A stretch of DNA of 64,000 nucleotides from Solimonas sp. K1W22B-7 (GTDB lineage Bacteria > Pseudomonadota > Gammaproteobacteria > Nevskiales > Nevskiaceae), in the NCBI RefSeq assembly GCF_003428335.1, contig NZ_CP031704.1:4538071-4602070 (forward strand). Reading direction: 5' to 3'. The position numbers and the translations under genes were made by a program. How positions within the stretch are numbered: the first letter of the stretch is position 1; each line of letters begins with the position of its first letter. Of the stretch, positions 1-9,061 are shown piece by piece. Under the pieces are notes generated by a model that had not been told where the DNA came from, made no database searches, and saw nothing but the letters and a program-made list of their open reading frames with translations.

Positions 1-120
1 GGCGCCTTCGCGCCCGGCTACGGCGAAGAACGCCGCACGGGCCGCTTCCTGCGCGTGGGCGAACCGCGCGGCAGCGTCGATGCGCCGCCGGCGGCGGCGC
101 GCTACAGCGAGGCCGCATGA
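1..120 (+). CDS. C-terminal fragment of an unidentified protein
   Basis: An open frame enters from the left edge in frame 1 and gives 39 residues before a TGA at the end. The piece is rich in Gly, Arg, Pro and Ala and shows no motif I recognise. Its stop overlaps the ATG of the following TetR gene in an ATGA, so the two are probably translationally coupled. TetR genes coupled this way often regulate the neighbour, but the function of this one cannot be judged from the fragment. Confidence 0.6.
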   Translation, partial: GAFAPGYGEERRTGRFLRVGEPRGSVDAPPAAARYSEAA

Positions 121-740
121 GCGAATCCGTTTCCGCCGCGCAGCCGGCGCGGCGCACGCAGCGCGAGCGCCGCGAGTCCACCATCGCGCGGCTGGTGGAC
201 GCCACGATCGAGTCGATCCTGGAAGTCGGCTACGCCCGCACCTCGGTCAAGGAGATCTGCCAGCGCTCCGGCGTCTCCCACGGCGGCCTGTTCCGCCATT
301 TCGGATCGCTGCTGGAACTGGTGATGACGGCCGCCGAGGAAGTGGCGCGGCGCCAGCTGGCGAACATCGAAGCCGGCCTCTCGCACGACGCCCAGGGCCG
401 CGACCCGCTGGTCCACGCCCTGTACCAGATCCGCGCTGCCTGCCGCGCGCCGATCAACGCCGTGTTCTATGAACTGGTGGTGGCGGCGCGCACCGACCCG
501 GAACTGCGCCAGGCGATGGCCGCCTTCGGGGCACGCTATGTCGCCGCCATCGCCGACGCCGCGAACCGCACGCGCGTGGCGCAGCAGTTCCCGCCGGAAC
601 TGCTGCCGGTGCTGGTGTCCTCGGTGCTGCACCTGTTCGACGGCGAAGCCCTGACCCGCGAGGTGATGCCCCTGCACGAGCTGGAGGAGCAGCGCATGGC
701 GATGCTGGTGCGCCTGGCCCAGGCTTTGGCGAAGAAATAG
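117..740 (+). CDS. TetR/AcrR family transcriptional regulator
   Basis: The protein has 207 residues, the usual size for a TetR repressor. The N-terminal part (about residues 17-65) has the TetR helix-turn-helix pattern: VDATIESILEVGYARTSVK followed by ICQRSGVSHGGLFRHFGS. The rest is all-helical, as expected for a ligand-binding and dimer domain. The C-terminal domain is too variable to predict the ligand. The start ATG overlaps the stop of the upstream gene, which suggests one operon. A hairpin with a T-run follows directly. Family assignment is secure; the target genes are unknown. Confidence 0.9.
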   Translation: MSESVSAAQPARRTQRERRESTIARLVDATIESILEVGYARTSVKEICQRSGVSHGGLFRHFGSLLELVMTAAEEVARRQLANIEAGLSHDAQGRDPLVHALYQIRAACRAPINAVFYELVVAARTDPELRQAMAAFGARYVAAIADAANRTRVAQQFPPELLPVLVSSVLHLFDGEALTREVMPLHELEEQRMAMLVRLAQALAKK

Positions 741-744
741 CCAG

Positions 745-782
745 ACCCGTCATGCCGGCTTTCGCCGGCATGACGGGTTTTG
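745..782 (+). terminator. Terminator made from a GTCATGCCGGC palindrome
   Basis: The arm ACCCGTCATGCCGGC, a tttc loop and the matching arm are followed by TTTT, just after the TetR stop. The core GTCATGCCGGC/GCCGGCATGAC occurs again at 26196-26225, so this terminator is also a member of a short dispersed palindrome family. Confidence 0.75.
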
Positions 783-804
783 CAATTTGGCCAATCGAAA
801 CTGC

Positions 805-1650
805 TCAGGCGTCGTCCGCCCGCCCCGCCCTCACCGCATTGACGTAACCCGGCCTCAGGGTCTTCATCGGATGCGAGGCCGTGACATGCCCCATGAACGG
901 GGGGTGGATGTTGTAGCCCAGCAGGTCCTGCAGGCGCGGCGACATCGCCGCCGCCCGCTCCGGCGGCACGCCGAGGAAATAGTTCTCCTGCGTGCGCGCC
1001 CAGGGCTCGCAGTACTGGTTGGAGAATGCCAGGCGCGGCGCCGTGCTGCGGTTGGCACCGCCACGGTGCAGCAGGGTGCCGAGGAACACCACGCAGGCGC
1101 CCGCCGGCATCTCGGTGGCGCGCAGCTGCCGCACCAGTTCCTCTTTCGGCGGCGCATCGGCATCGAAGCCGTCGTAGCTGCCGGCGATGACCGCGTCGCT
1201 CCAGTCGTGGCTGCCGCGGATGATCTCGGTGCCGCCGTTCCCGGCGGTGAAGGCATCCACCGCCACGATCGTGCTCAGGCTGATCGCCGGTCGCGGTCGC
1301 GGCACCGGATAGAAGCTGTCGTCGCTGTGGATCGGCTGCGGCGTTTCGCCGGGGTGGATGCAGATTGCCTGGCTCGCCGTCAGCAGGAAGCCCGGCATCA
1401 GGAAGCGCTCGCAGATCGCCATGATGCGGGCGTCCTCGGTGATGCGCTCGAACACCGCGCCGCGCGCGACCAGGGTGTAGACCCGCTCGGTGCGATAACC
1501 CTCAAAATTGTTGCGGCCCTGGTGACTGCCGAGAAAGGGCGCCAGGCCCTCGCGCACCGCGCGCAGGGTTTCGGCGTCGAGGAAGTCCGGGATTATGCAA
1601 TAGCCGTCGCGCCGCAGCGCCTGTTCGTGTGCATCGACGTCGAAGCGCAT
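805..1650 (-). CDS. Phytanoyl-CoA dioxygenase (PhyH) family protein
   Basis: The 281-residue protein matches the PhyH fold, a group of non-haem Fe(II)/2-oxoglutarate oxygenases. The HxD iron ligands are visible at His108 and Asp110 (IHSDD), the distal ligand is probably His195 (LLHRGG), and Arg201 is placed to bind 2-oxoglutarate. Members hydroxylate many small molecules and lipids, so the substrate cannot be read from sequence. A strong AGGAGG-type site precedes the ATG. The gene follows the Nudix gene by 9 bases and is likely co-transcribed with rlmJ and the Nudix hydrolase. Confidence 0.85.
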   Translation of the reverse strand: MRFDVDAHEQALRRDGYCIIPDFLDAETLRAVREGLAPFLGSHQGRNNFEGYRTERVYTLVARGAVFERITEDARIMAICERFLMPGFLLTASQAICIHPGETPQPIHSDDSFYPVPRPRPAISLSTIVAVDAFTAGNGGTEIIRGSHDWSDAVIAGSYDGFDADAPPKEELVRQLRATEMPAGACVVFLGTLLHRGGANRSTAPRLAFSNQYCEPWARTQENYFLGVPPERAAAMSPRLQDLLGYNIHPPFMGHVTASHPMKTLRPGYVNAVRAGRADDA

Positions 1651-1659
1651 CGCCCCCTC

Positions 1660-2187
1660 CTATCCCCGGAGCTGGAAATACAGTGCCGCGTAGATGCGCG
1701 GCTCGATCTGCAGGCCCTCGGCGCGCTTGCGCTCCAGCCAGTCGTGTACCTGCGCCAGCGGCACGCGATGCACGGTGATGTCCTCGCCTTCCACGCCGCC
1801 GCCGTCATGCACGCGCTCGAGCCCGGTGATCTGCACCAGGTGCAGCTGCTCCGAGGTCATGCCCGCCGCGACGGGGCCGCTGGCGAGGATGCGCGCGGCG
1901 CGGCCGCGGTAGCCGGTCTCCTCTTCCAGCTCGCGCAGTGCCGAGGCCTCGATCGCCTCGTCCTTGAAGCCTTCGTCGTCGCCGATCATGCCGGCCGGCA
2001 GCTCGATGGTCCGCGCATGCAGCGGCAGGCGGTACTGCTCCACCAGCAGCAGTTCATCCTCGGGCGTTACCGCGAGGATGAAGCCGGCGCCGCTGGAGTT
2101 GGTGCGCTCGGTGTATTCCCAGTGCCTGTCCCGCACCAGCCGCAGGAAGCGGCCCTCGTACAGCGTCTCGATTTTCATCTCACTCAT
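1660..2187 (-). CDS. Nudix hydrolase (ADP-ribose pyrophosphatase type)
   Basis: The protein has 175 residues when started at the ATG whose ATGA overlaps the rlmJ stop; a longer in-frame start would lie inside rlmJ. The Nudix box is present around residues 66-93, ending ALRELEEETGY, so the catalytic REUxEE glutamates are intact. The gap between the leading glycine and the first glutamate is about five residues longer than in the classic GX5EX7REUXEEXGU box. The fold and the ELPAG lead-in resemble ADP-sugar pyrophosphatases such as NudF. It probably clears ADP-ribose or a related nucleotide sugar. Confidence 0.85.
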   Translation of the reverse strand: MSEMKIETLYEGRFLRLVRDRHWEYTERTNSSGAGFILAVTPEDELLLVEQYRLPLHARTIELPAGMIGDDEGFKDEAIEASALRELEEETGYRGRAARILASGPVAAGMTSEQLHLVQITGLERVHDGGGVEGEDITVHRVPLAQVHDWLERKRAEGLQIEPRIYAALYFQLRG

Positions 2188-3005
2188 GCGGTAGCTTCCC
2201 AAGGTTCGATCACAGCCTCGGCGCGCGATCCCTGTGCCAGCTCGCGCGACAGCCATTGCAGCGCGGGGGTCATCTCCGCCGCCCAGCCGTAAGGCGGATT
2301 CAGCACGCAGAGCCCACAGGCGCGCATCTGGCCCTCCGCCTCCGCGCCATTGTGCAACTGCAGGTCCACGCCGGAGCGCGGGTGCTCACGCATCAGGCGG
2401 CGGCGGAAGCGGTCGGCCTCGTGTCGGTTCTTCACCGGGTACCAGGCAGCATAGACACCGCCGGCGAAGCGCGCCGTGGCCTTCTTCAGGTACGTCGAGA
2501 TCGCATCGAATTCGTCGGGCCGCTCGAAGGCCGGGTCGATCAGCACCAGGCCGCGCTTCTCCGGCGGCGGCAGCAGGGCATGGCTTTCGTAGCCGTCGCG
2601 CTGGTGCAGCTGCATCCGGCCGTCGGCGCCGGCCTGCAGGCGCAGCTGCTCGAACACCGCCGGCGCCTTCTCGCAGGCGACGACCCGGTCCTGCTCGCGG
2701 GCACAGGCCAGGGCCAGCAGCGGCGAGCCGGGGTAGCGGCCGCCGAAGCTGGCCGCCAGGTCCAGGTAGTCGCGCACCGGGGCCGGCATCGACGCTGCCG
2801 GCCTGAGCCGTGCGATGCCGTCGCGGAATTCCCCGGTGCGCTCGGCCGCCTCGTCGTCCAGTGCATAAAGCCCGGCGCCGGCATGGGTGTCCAGCATCCG
2901 CCAGGGCTTGTCCTTGCGGCTCAGGGCGCGCAGCAGGCCGCAGAGCAGGACGTGCTTGAAGACATCGGCGAAGTTGCCCGCGTGGTAACGATGTTGGTAA
3001 TGCAT
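2184..3005 (-). CDS. rlmJ: 23S rRNA (adenine(2030)-N6)-methyltransferase RlmJ
   Basis: The 273-residue protein begins MHYQHRYHAGNFADVFKH, the N-terminal signature of RlmJ. It continues with DTHAGAGLY (SAM-binding loop) and LIDPAFE, the family form of the DPPY catalytic motif, here with Ala in place of the second Pro. RlmJ uses S-adenosylmethionine to methylate A2030 of 23S rRNA. Length is close to the E. coli enzyme (280). It is the first gene of a three-gene minus-strand operon and diverges from the cyclase gene. Confidence 0.95.
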   Translation of the reverse strand: MHYQHRYHAGNFADVFKHVLLCGLLRALSRKDKPWRMLDTHAGAGLYALDDEAAERTGEFRDGIARLRPAASMPAPVRDYLDLAASFGGRYPGSPLLALACAREQDRVVACEKAPAVFEQLRLQAGADGRMQLHQRDGYESHALLPPPEKRGLVLIDPAFERPDEFDAISTYLKKATARFAGGVYAAWYPVKNRHEADRFRRRLMREHPRSGVDLQLHNGAEAEGQMRACGLCVLNPPYGWAAEMTPALQWLSRELAQGSRAEAVIEPWEATA

Positions 3006-3088
3006 GACGGGATTTTACGGACTTGTCGCACAAACGGGCGCCTTCGGGGGGTGGTATCGTCCTTCGCGCCATCTGCCTCCACGAGACC

Positions 3089-6000
3089 ATGCAGACCAGC
3101 GCCGAACCGAGCCTCAGTGCAAGGGGACTGACCGCCGGCATCGAACCGGAGGTCTGCGCGCGCTATGTGCCGGCCATCGTCTCCGAGCACCTGCTGCTGC
3201 ATGCGGGAGCCAGCCCCGCCCCCGGCCTGCAGCCGCTGCAGGGGGCGATCCTGTTCGCCGACATCTCCGGCTTCACCGCCCTGACCGAGCGCTATGCCCA
3301 GGCCGGCGCCGACACCGGCGCCGAAACGCTGACGGTGATCCTCAACACCTATTTCGGCCGCCTGCTCAGCGTCATCCAGGCCCATGGCGGCGACGTGGTG
3401 AAGTTCGCCGGCGACGCCCTGCTGGCGCTGTGGCGCAGCCAGGGCGAGGCCGACCTGGACGAGGCCACCGCCCGCGCCGCCGCCGGTGCGATGGCGGTGC
3501 AGGAGGCGATGCTCGGCTACAGCCCCGGCGACGGCGTGCAGCTGACCCTGCGTGCCGCGGTCGGCGCGGGGCCGATCGTGCTGGCGCATATCGGCGGCAC
3601 GCGCGAGCGCTGGGAATTCCTGGTCGCCGGCTCGCCGCTGGCCCAGGTCGGCGCGATCTCCGGCGAAGCCGCTCCGGGCGAGGTGCTGCTGTCGCAGGAA
3701 GCCGCCCGGCTGCTGCCCTCGGCCGAGGGCGAGCGCCTGGCCTCCGGCGCCCTGCGCCTGCGCGCCCTGAACGCGCCGGTCCCGCGGGCCGCGAGCACGC
3801 CGCCATGGCCCGCCGGCTTCGCCGAGACCCTGCGCCGCTACATCCCCTACGCCATCCTGCATCGCCTGGCCGCCGGCCAGACGCAATGGCTGGGCGAGCT
3901 GCGCCGCCTGACCGTGCTGTTCGTCAATCTTCCCGAACTGCGCCACGACCTGCCGCTGGCGCGCATGCAGCAGGTGATGCTGGCGCTGCAGCAGGCGCTG
4001 TACCGCTACGAGGGCAGCATCAACAAGCTCAGCGTCGACGACAAGGGCGCTACCCTGGTGGCCGCGCTGGGCCTGCCGCCGCTGGCGCACGAGGACGACC
4101 CGGCGCGCGGCGTGCAGGCGGCGCTGGCGATGCACGGCGCACTGGAGGCGCTGGGCATGCGCTGCTCCATCGGCGTCACCACCGGCCGGGTCTACTGCGG
4201 ATCGGTGGGCGGCGAGCAGCGCCGCGAGTACACCATCATGGGCGACGTGGTGAACCTCAGCGCGCGCCTGATGCAGAAGGCCGACGGCGGTGTGCTGTGC
4301 TGCGCCGCCACGCAGGCCGCATCGGGCGAACTGCTGGCCTACGACGAGGGCACGGCCCTGCAGCTCAAGGGCAAGAGCCAGCCGGTGATGGCGTTCCGCC
4401 CGCGCCTGCACGAGCGCCGCAGCGGCCCGCGCGCGGCGGAGGACCGCGGCATCATCGGCCGGCGCCGCGAGCGCGGGATCCTGCGCGCGCAGCTGGCACG
4501 ACTGGTCGGTGGCGGCAGCGGTGGCGTCGTGCTGGTGGAAGGCGAGGCTGGCATCGGCAAGTCCAAGCTGCTGGCGGACTTCCGCGCCCAGCTCGACGCA
4601 CAGCCGGTGGAGTCGCTGTTCGGTGCCGGCGACGCGGTGGAGCGTTCCCTGCCCTACTTCGCCTGGCAGCAGATCTGCGCCGACTGCCTGGGCCTGTCCG
4701 AACGCGACGATCCCGCGCAGCGCCGCGAGCGCGTGCAGCGCCTGCTGGAACCGCAGCCGGCGCTGCTGCGGCTGGCGCCGTTGCTCAACAGCCTGCTGCC
4801 GCTGGAATTTCCGGAGACGGCGCTGACGCGCGACATGAGCGGCGAGGTGCGCGCCGCCAACACCCAGCACCTGGTCGCCGGCCTGCTGCAGCTGCGCGCC
4901 GCGCAGCAGCCGCTGGTGCTGGTGATCGAAGACGTGCACTGGCTGGACTCCGCCTCCTGGGCGCTGTGCCTGCGCGTGGCGCAGCAGGTGCGCCCGCTGC
5001 TGATGGTGCTGGCGACGCGCCCGCCCGGTGAACAGGCGCCGGGCGAGTACCGGCAGCTGCTGCAGATGCCCGCCACCACCTTGCTGCGCCTGGAAGTGAT
5101 GTCGCCGGAGGAAAGCGTCGAGCTGGTCGAACGTCGTCTCGGCATCGCGCAGCTTCCGGAGGCCGCCGCCGCACTGATCCGCGAGCGCGCCGAGGGCCAT
5201 CCCTTCTTCAGCGAGGAACTGGGCTACGCGCTGCGCGATGCCGGCTGGATCGTGATCGAGGACGGGGTCTGCAGCCTTTCGGCTGCGGCGCAGCAGGGCG
5301 GCGAGGTCGATCTGCCGGACACGGTGGAGGGGCTCATCATGAGCCGCATCGACCGCCTGACGCCGCAGCAGCAGCTGACGCTGAAAGTGGCCAGCGTCAT
5401 CGGCCGCGCCTTCGCTGCCGCCGTGCTCAAGGCGGTCTACCCGCTGGCGCAGGACCAGGGACAGATCTTCGACCACCTGGAGACACTGGAGTCGCTGGAC
5501 CTGACGCGCCAGGACGAGCCCGATCCCGAGCCGGCGTACTTCTTCAAGCACGTCATCACCCAGGAAGTCGCCTACGACCTGATGCTCAACTCCCAGCGCC
5601 AGCAGCTGCACGCGGTGCTGGCCGAGTGGTACGAGCGCAACTACCAGCAGGACCTGTCGCGCCACCACCCGCTGCTGGCGCATCACTGGCGCCGCGCCGG
5701 CAACGCCGCCAAGGCCCTGCAGCACCTGGAGCTGGCCTCCGAGCAGGCGCTGCGCAACCACGCCAACGAGGAGGTCGTGCGTTTCCTGCACGAGGCCAAG
5801 GACCTGGATGCCGCAGCCGCCGAAGCGTCCACGCCGCTGCGGCGCGCGCGCTGGGAACGCCTGCTGGGCGAGGCCGAGCGCGCGCTGGGGCATGCGCCGG
5901 AGGCGCGCGCGCACCTCGAAGCCGCGATCGCCCTGCTCGGCTGGCCGATGCCGGCCGGCAGCGGCGGCGTCGCCTGGCGGATCGTCAGGGAAACGCTGCG

Positions 6001-7162
6001 CCAGTTCTGGCACCGCCTGCGCCCGGGCGACGGCCACGAAGCGCCGGCGGCGCAGCGCGAGTTGCTGCTGGAAGCGGCGGTCGCGCATGAGCGCCTGGTG
6101 ATGATCTATTACTTCGACGCCGACGTCGGCCGCCTGTGCTGCGCCACGCTCGGTGCCGTCAACCTGGCCGAGAACGCCGGCGGCCAGCACCCGGTGCTGC
6201 CGATGAGCTACGGCAGCATGGCGACGATGGCCGCCGCGGTGCCCTGGGGTTCGCAGGGCCGTCACTACAGCCGCCGTGCCCTGGAGGGTGCCAGCGCCCT
6301 GGCGCAAACCCCGGTCACCACCTGGTGCCTGGTCACGGTGGGCACCTTCAATGCGGGCAACGGCAACTGGGCCGAAGCCGAGGCCCATCATCGGCAGGGC
6401 ATGGAACTGTCCGAGCGTCTCGGCGACCGCCGTCGCTGGGAGGAGCATGCCGGCAGCCTCGGCGCCATCACCGACATCCGCGGCCACCTGGCCGAGGCCA
6501 TCGACCTGGGTCATCGCCTCGAGGAATCCGCCGGCCGCCGCGGCGACGCCCAGACCCACGGCTGGGGCCTGGCCTGCCGCGTGCGCGCGGCACATTCCGC
6601 GCTGCGCCCCGCGGACATCGCCGCACCGCTGGCGGAAGCCCAGGCCCTGCTGGCCGCGCACCCGCAGCACATCGACCTGATGACGCGCATGGACATCGCC
6701 GCCGCCGCCGCGCAGCTGCATCTGCACCGCGGCGAGCGCGAGGCCGCCGCGCAACAGGTCGCCGAGGGCCTGCGCCTGGTCGGACTGGTCGGCCGGCCCA
6801 ACCAGTACCACATCCTCTCCGCCTACACCGAACTGGCCGAAGCCGCCGTGGAACTGCGCCGGGCGCCGGCCCTGGTCAGCGCGCGCGACGCGGCAAGGCT
6901 GGTGGGCGTGCTCAGGACCTTCGCCGCGATTTACCCGATCGGCGAACCGCGCTACCGGCGCCTGCGCGCGCAGCAGGCGGAACTGGCCGGCCGCAAGGCC
7001 CGCGCGATCGCCGCCTGGCACCGCTGCCTGGATGCCGCCGTGCGCTGGAAGATGCCGCTGGACGAGGCGCGCGCCTGCCTGGCGCTGGCGCGGCTGTCGC
7101 AGGACGCCGCCCTTGCCGCCCGCGGGCGCGAACTGCTGCTGGCCCTGGAGATCGCGCCGTAG
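3089..7162 (+). CDS. Soluble-adenylyl-cyclase-like protein: two cyclase domains, ATPase, helical repeats
   Basis: The protein has 1357 residues from the ATG at 3089; an upstream TTG at 3023 is possible but less likely. Two class III cyclase homology domains lie at about residues 50-195 and 270-400. The first keeps both metal aspartates (FADISGF, Asp58; KFAGDALLALW, Asp109) but lacks the Asn/Arg pair. The second has lost the first aspartate (LFVNLPEL) but keeps GDVVNLSARL (Asn389, Arg393) and an INKLSVDDKG stretch like the second domain of mammalian sAC. A P-loop (GEAGIGKS, about 486) and Walker B (VLVIEDVHW) follow, then some 700 residues of helical, TPR-like sequence. It probably makes cAMP in the cytoplasm. 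Domain calls are strong; the activating signal is unknown. Confidence 0.9.
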   Translation: MQTSAEPSLSARGLTAGIEPEVCARYVPAIVSEHLLLHAGASPAPGLQPLQGAILFADISGFTALTERYAQAGADTGAETLTVILNTYFGRLLSVIQAHGGDVVKFAGDALLALWRSQGEADLDEATARAAAGAMAVQEAMLGYSPGDGVQLTLRAAVGAGPIVLAHIGGTRERWEFLVAGSPLAQVGAISGEAAPGEVLLSQEAARLLPSAEGERLASGALRLRALNAPVPRAASTPPWPAGFAETLRRYIPYAILHRLAAGQTQWLGELRRLTVLFVNLPELRHDLPLARMQQVMLALQQALYRYEGSINKLSVDDKGATLVAALGLPPLAHEDDPARGVQAALAMHGALEALGMRCSIGVTTGRVYCGSVGGEQRREYTIMGDVVNLSARLMQKADGGVLCCAATQAASGELLAYDEGTALQLKGKSQPVMAFRPRLHERRSGPRAAEDRGIIGRRRERGILRAQLARLVGGGSGGVVLVEGEAGIGKSKLLADFRAQLDAQPVESLFGAGDAVERSLPYFAWQQICADCLGLSERDDPAQRRERVQRLLEPQPALLRLAPLLNSLLPLEFPETALTRDMSGEVRAANTQHLVAGLLQLRAAQQPLVLVIEDVHWLDSASWALCLRVAQQVRPLLMVLATRPPGEQAPGEYRQLLQMPATTLLRLEVMSPEESVELVERRLGIAQLPEAAAALIRERAEGHPFFSEELGYALRDAGWIVIEDGVCSLSAAAQQGGEVDLPDTVEGLIMSRIDRLTPQQQLTLKVASVIGRAFAAAVLKAVYPLAQDQGQIFDHLETLESLDLTRQDEPDPEPAYFFKHVITQEVAYDLMLNSQRQQLHAVLAEWYERNYQQDLSRHHPLLAHHWRRAGNAAKALQHLELASEQALRNHANEEVVRFLHEAKDLDAAAAEASTPLRRARWERLLGEAERALGHAPEARAHLEAAIALLGWPMPAGSGGVAWRIVRETLRQFWHRLRPGDGHEAPAAQRELLLEAAVAHERLVMIYYFDADVGRLCCATLGAVNLAENAGGQHPVLPMSYGSMATMAAAVPWGSQGRHYSRRALEGASALAQTPVTTWCLVTVGTFNAGNGNWAEAEAHHRQGMELSERLGDRRRWEEHAGSLGAITDIRGHLAEAIDLGHRLEESAGRRGDAQTHGWGLACRVRAAHSALRPADIAAPLAEAQALLAAHPQHIDLMTRMDIAAAAAQLHLHRGEREAAAQQVAEGLRLVGLVGRPNQYHILSAYTELAEAAVELRRAPALVSARDAARLVGVLRTFAAIYPIGEPRYRRLRAQQAELAGRKARAIAAWHRCLDAAVRWKMPLDEARACLALARLSQDAALAARGRELLLALEIAP

Positions 7163-7177
7163 CCGCGAACGCGCTCC

Positions 7178-7251
7178 GCGCATGCAGGAATGTCGGTCGC
7201 CATCGAGAAGTTCCCTCCCCGGAACGGGGAGGGAACAAGGATCGCATGCGC
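7178..7251. repeat. Nested hairpin between convergent genes
   Basis: An outer pair GCGCATGC / GCATGCGC (7178-7185, 7244-7251) encloses a perfect 11-bp stem GTTCCCTCCCC / GGGGAGGGAAC (7210-7236). There is no T-run. It lies between the ends of the cyclase and cholesterol oxidase genes and may stop or shield both transcripts. Confidence 0.5.
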
Positions 7252-7267
7252 TGCCGCGCCGATCAGC

Positions 7268-9061
7268 CTAGGGCAGCAAGGCATCCAGCAAGGGCGCCGA
7301 GAACAGGCGGAAGGGATCGAGCTGGTTGAGCGCGATCCTGGCCGTGTCGTAGTTGTTGCCGACGGGCTGGCCGCTGCGCAGGCTGTTGGGCACCGTGGTC
7401 CCGATCACGGTCGCATCTGCCCAGGCCGCGCTGTTGCTGTAGCCCCAGCCCTTGGACCACTCCACCCGCACTGCCGCGTAGCTGGCATAGTTCGAGTACA
7501 TCCACTGCTCGACCTCGCGGTAGAACGCGTTGGCGTGCTGTGTCCCCGGAATGGTCAGGATGTCGAACCACACCGCCGTGTCCCATTCCGGGTGATCCGG
7601 CCGCGGACGCAGCGCCGACAGCTGCGGCGAGGTCGCGCCGCTGATGCCGATGACGTCGCCGGGCCGGTCCAGGCCGGTGACACGGATTTCCACCGGCCCG
7701 TTCATCGGGTACTTGCCTGCGGCCTGGTACGCGGCGAGCTTGGCCGAGTACATCACGTAGAACTCGTTGATCGCGCGCTGGACGTTGGCACGACTCAGCA
7801 GCACCGCGTAGCCGTTGGCGGTGACCCGCAGCGTGGTCGGCTTGATGTACAGCATCAGGTTCTTCGACCATCCCCACAGGTCCCAGGTCCCGGTCAGCAC
7901 CAGTCCCGCGGCGACCACGTTGTACTGGTTCAGGCCGAAATCGGGGGTCGAGGCCGGATCGTTCAACACCGCCTGCGCCTGGGCGTCGATGATCGCCTGG
8001 TCGATGCCGTCGCTGAACGGATAGTTGTAGGGCGCCGTCACTTCCTTCGAGGTCCAGGGCTTGCTGGGCTGCACGTTCCACACCTTGATCCAGGGCTTGG
8101 GCGTGAACGGGAACCAGATCGCCTCGAAGCGGCCGGCACTGTTGAGATAGCTGTTCACGGTGTTGCCGGAGGAGCCCGCCGGCGCGAACAGCTCGGCGGC
8201 GGTCTTGTCGAACCAGCTGCGGCAGCGCAGGCGCTGGTTGGCACCGACTTGCAGCTGCACCTCGGTGATGAAAGCGCGGCCGACGTGGGTCAGCAATGCC
8301 GCGCAGTCCGGATCGCTGCGCTGGAACGTGCGCAGCGCGTACTGGCTGCTGGAGGCATCCCAGACCACGGCCGTCAGCGAGCGGATCAGATTGCTGAGCG
8401 AGCCCCAGGTATTGCCGGAGACCAGGCTCTCGCCACTCTTCGGAACCCCCGTGCCGTGGCCATCGATGGCCAGCGCGCCGCCGAGCGTGAGATCGCCGGG
8501 CGCGGGACAGGCGTTGACGCCGAGGGTGTAGCTTTCCAGCGTGGCCAGCAGGGCTTCCATCAGGATGCCGGTCTGCGCCGTGACCGTGCGGGGCGTGGTG
8601 GCGGTGTTGACCGACACCGCCTTGAGGTTCTGCCGGGTATTGACCAGGATCACGTTGGGACAGCTCGCCCCCTGGGCCACCGTGAGCGGCGACCAGTTGT
8701 GCATCGAGCCCAGCGCGCGGACCCTGTAGCCCTGGACGCGGGCCCAGTTGCAGATCGTCACGACATCGGCCGGCGTCGCCGGCGCACAGGTCCACATCGG
8801 ATCCACGGCGATGTCGCGGGCCCAGTTGATGTAGGCCTGCTGGTACAGCGTGATTCCGGCCGGGAAGGCCGGTGGAACGCTGCAGGTTGCGGCTTCGGCC
8901 GAACCGATGCGAAAGGCCGGGAGCCATCCGGTCAATGCGCCTGCGGCAGCGAGCTTGACGGCACCGCCGACGAACCGGCGCCGCGACAGGCCGCCGACTT
9001 CCGTGTTGTCTCCGGAGACCGCAGCAGTTTCTCCTTGAGCGCCTTTTCCATATTCCTTCAT
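7268..9061 (-). CDS. Cholesterol oxidase, class II (covalent FAD), Tat-exported
   Basis: The protein has 597 residues from the ATG that sits 7 bases after GGAG. A twin-arginine signal (SRRRFVGG, about residues 25-57, ending near AEA) indicates export in folded form. The body resembles the covalent-FAD cholesterol oxidase of Brevibacterium sterolicum: GSMHNWSPLTV holds the histidine expected to bind FAD (His121), and APGDLTLGGALAIDGHGTG, KEVTAPYNYPFSD and NGPVEIR (Glu457, Arg459) match its active-site segments. Such enzymes oxidise cholesterol to cholest-4-en-3-one using O2. The C-terminus (PFRLFSAPLLDALLP) is also typical. No other steroid catabolism gene is adjacent. Activity on sterols is inferred from family similarity. 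Confidence 0.85.
   Translation of the reverse strand: MKEYGKGAQGETAAVSGDNTEVGGLSRRRFVGGAVKLAAAGALTGWLPAFRIGSAEAATCSVPPAFPAGITLYQQAYINWARDIAVDPMWTCAPATPADVVTICNWARVQGYRVRALGSMHNWSPLTVAQGASCPNVILVNTRQNLKAVSVNTATTPRTVTAQTGILMEALLATLESYTLGVNACPAPGDLTLGGALAIDGHGTGVPKSGESLVSGNTWGSLSNLIRSLTAVVWDASSSQYALRTFQRSDPDCAALLTHVGRAFITEVQLQVGANQRLRCRSWFDKTAAELFAPAGSSGNTVNSYLNSAGRFEAIWFPFTPKPWIKVWNVQPSKPWTSKEVTAPYNYPFSDGIDQAIIDAQAQAVLNDPASTPDFGLNQYNVVAAGLVLTGTWDLWGWSKNLMLYIKPTTLRVTANGYAVLLSRANVQRAINEFYVMYSAKLAAYQAAGKYPMNGPVEIRVTGLDRPGDVIGISGATSPQLSALRPRPDHPEWDTAVWFDILTIPGTQHANAFYREVEQWMYSNYASYAAVRVEWSKGWGYSNSAAWADATVIGTTVPNSLRSGQPVGNNYDTARIALNQLDPFRLFSAPLLDALLP

Noticed and set aside
3023-3088. TTG start adding 22 residues to the cyclase
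   Set aside because: It has no ribosome site and would lie in the short divergent promoter region with rlmJ; the ATG at 3089 fits better, although no strong site precedes it either.
2921-7183. 1420-codon open frame on the minus strand across the cyclase gene
   Set aside because: It is antisense to a well-supported gene, rich in Arg, Gln and His without any domain, and typical of the mirror frames produced by high-GC codons.
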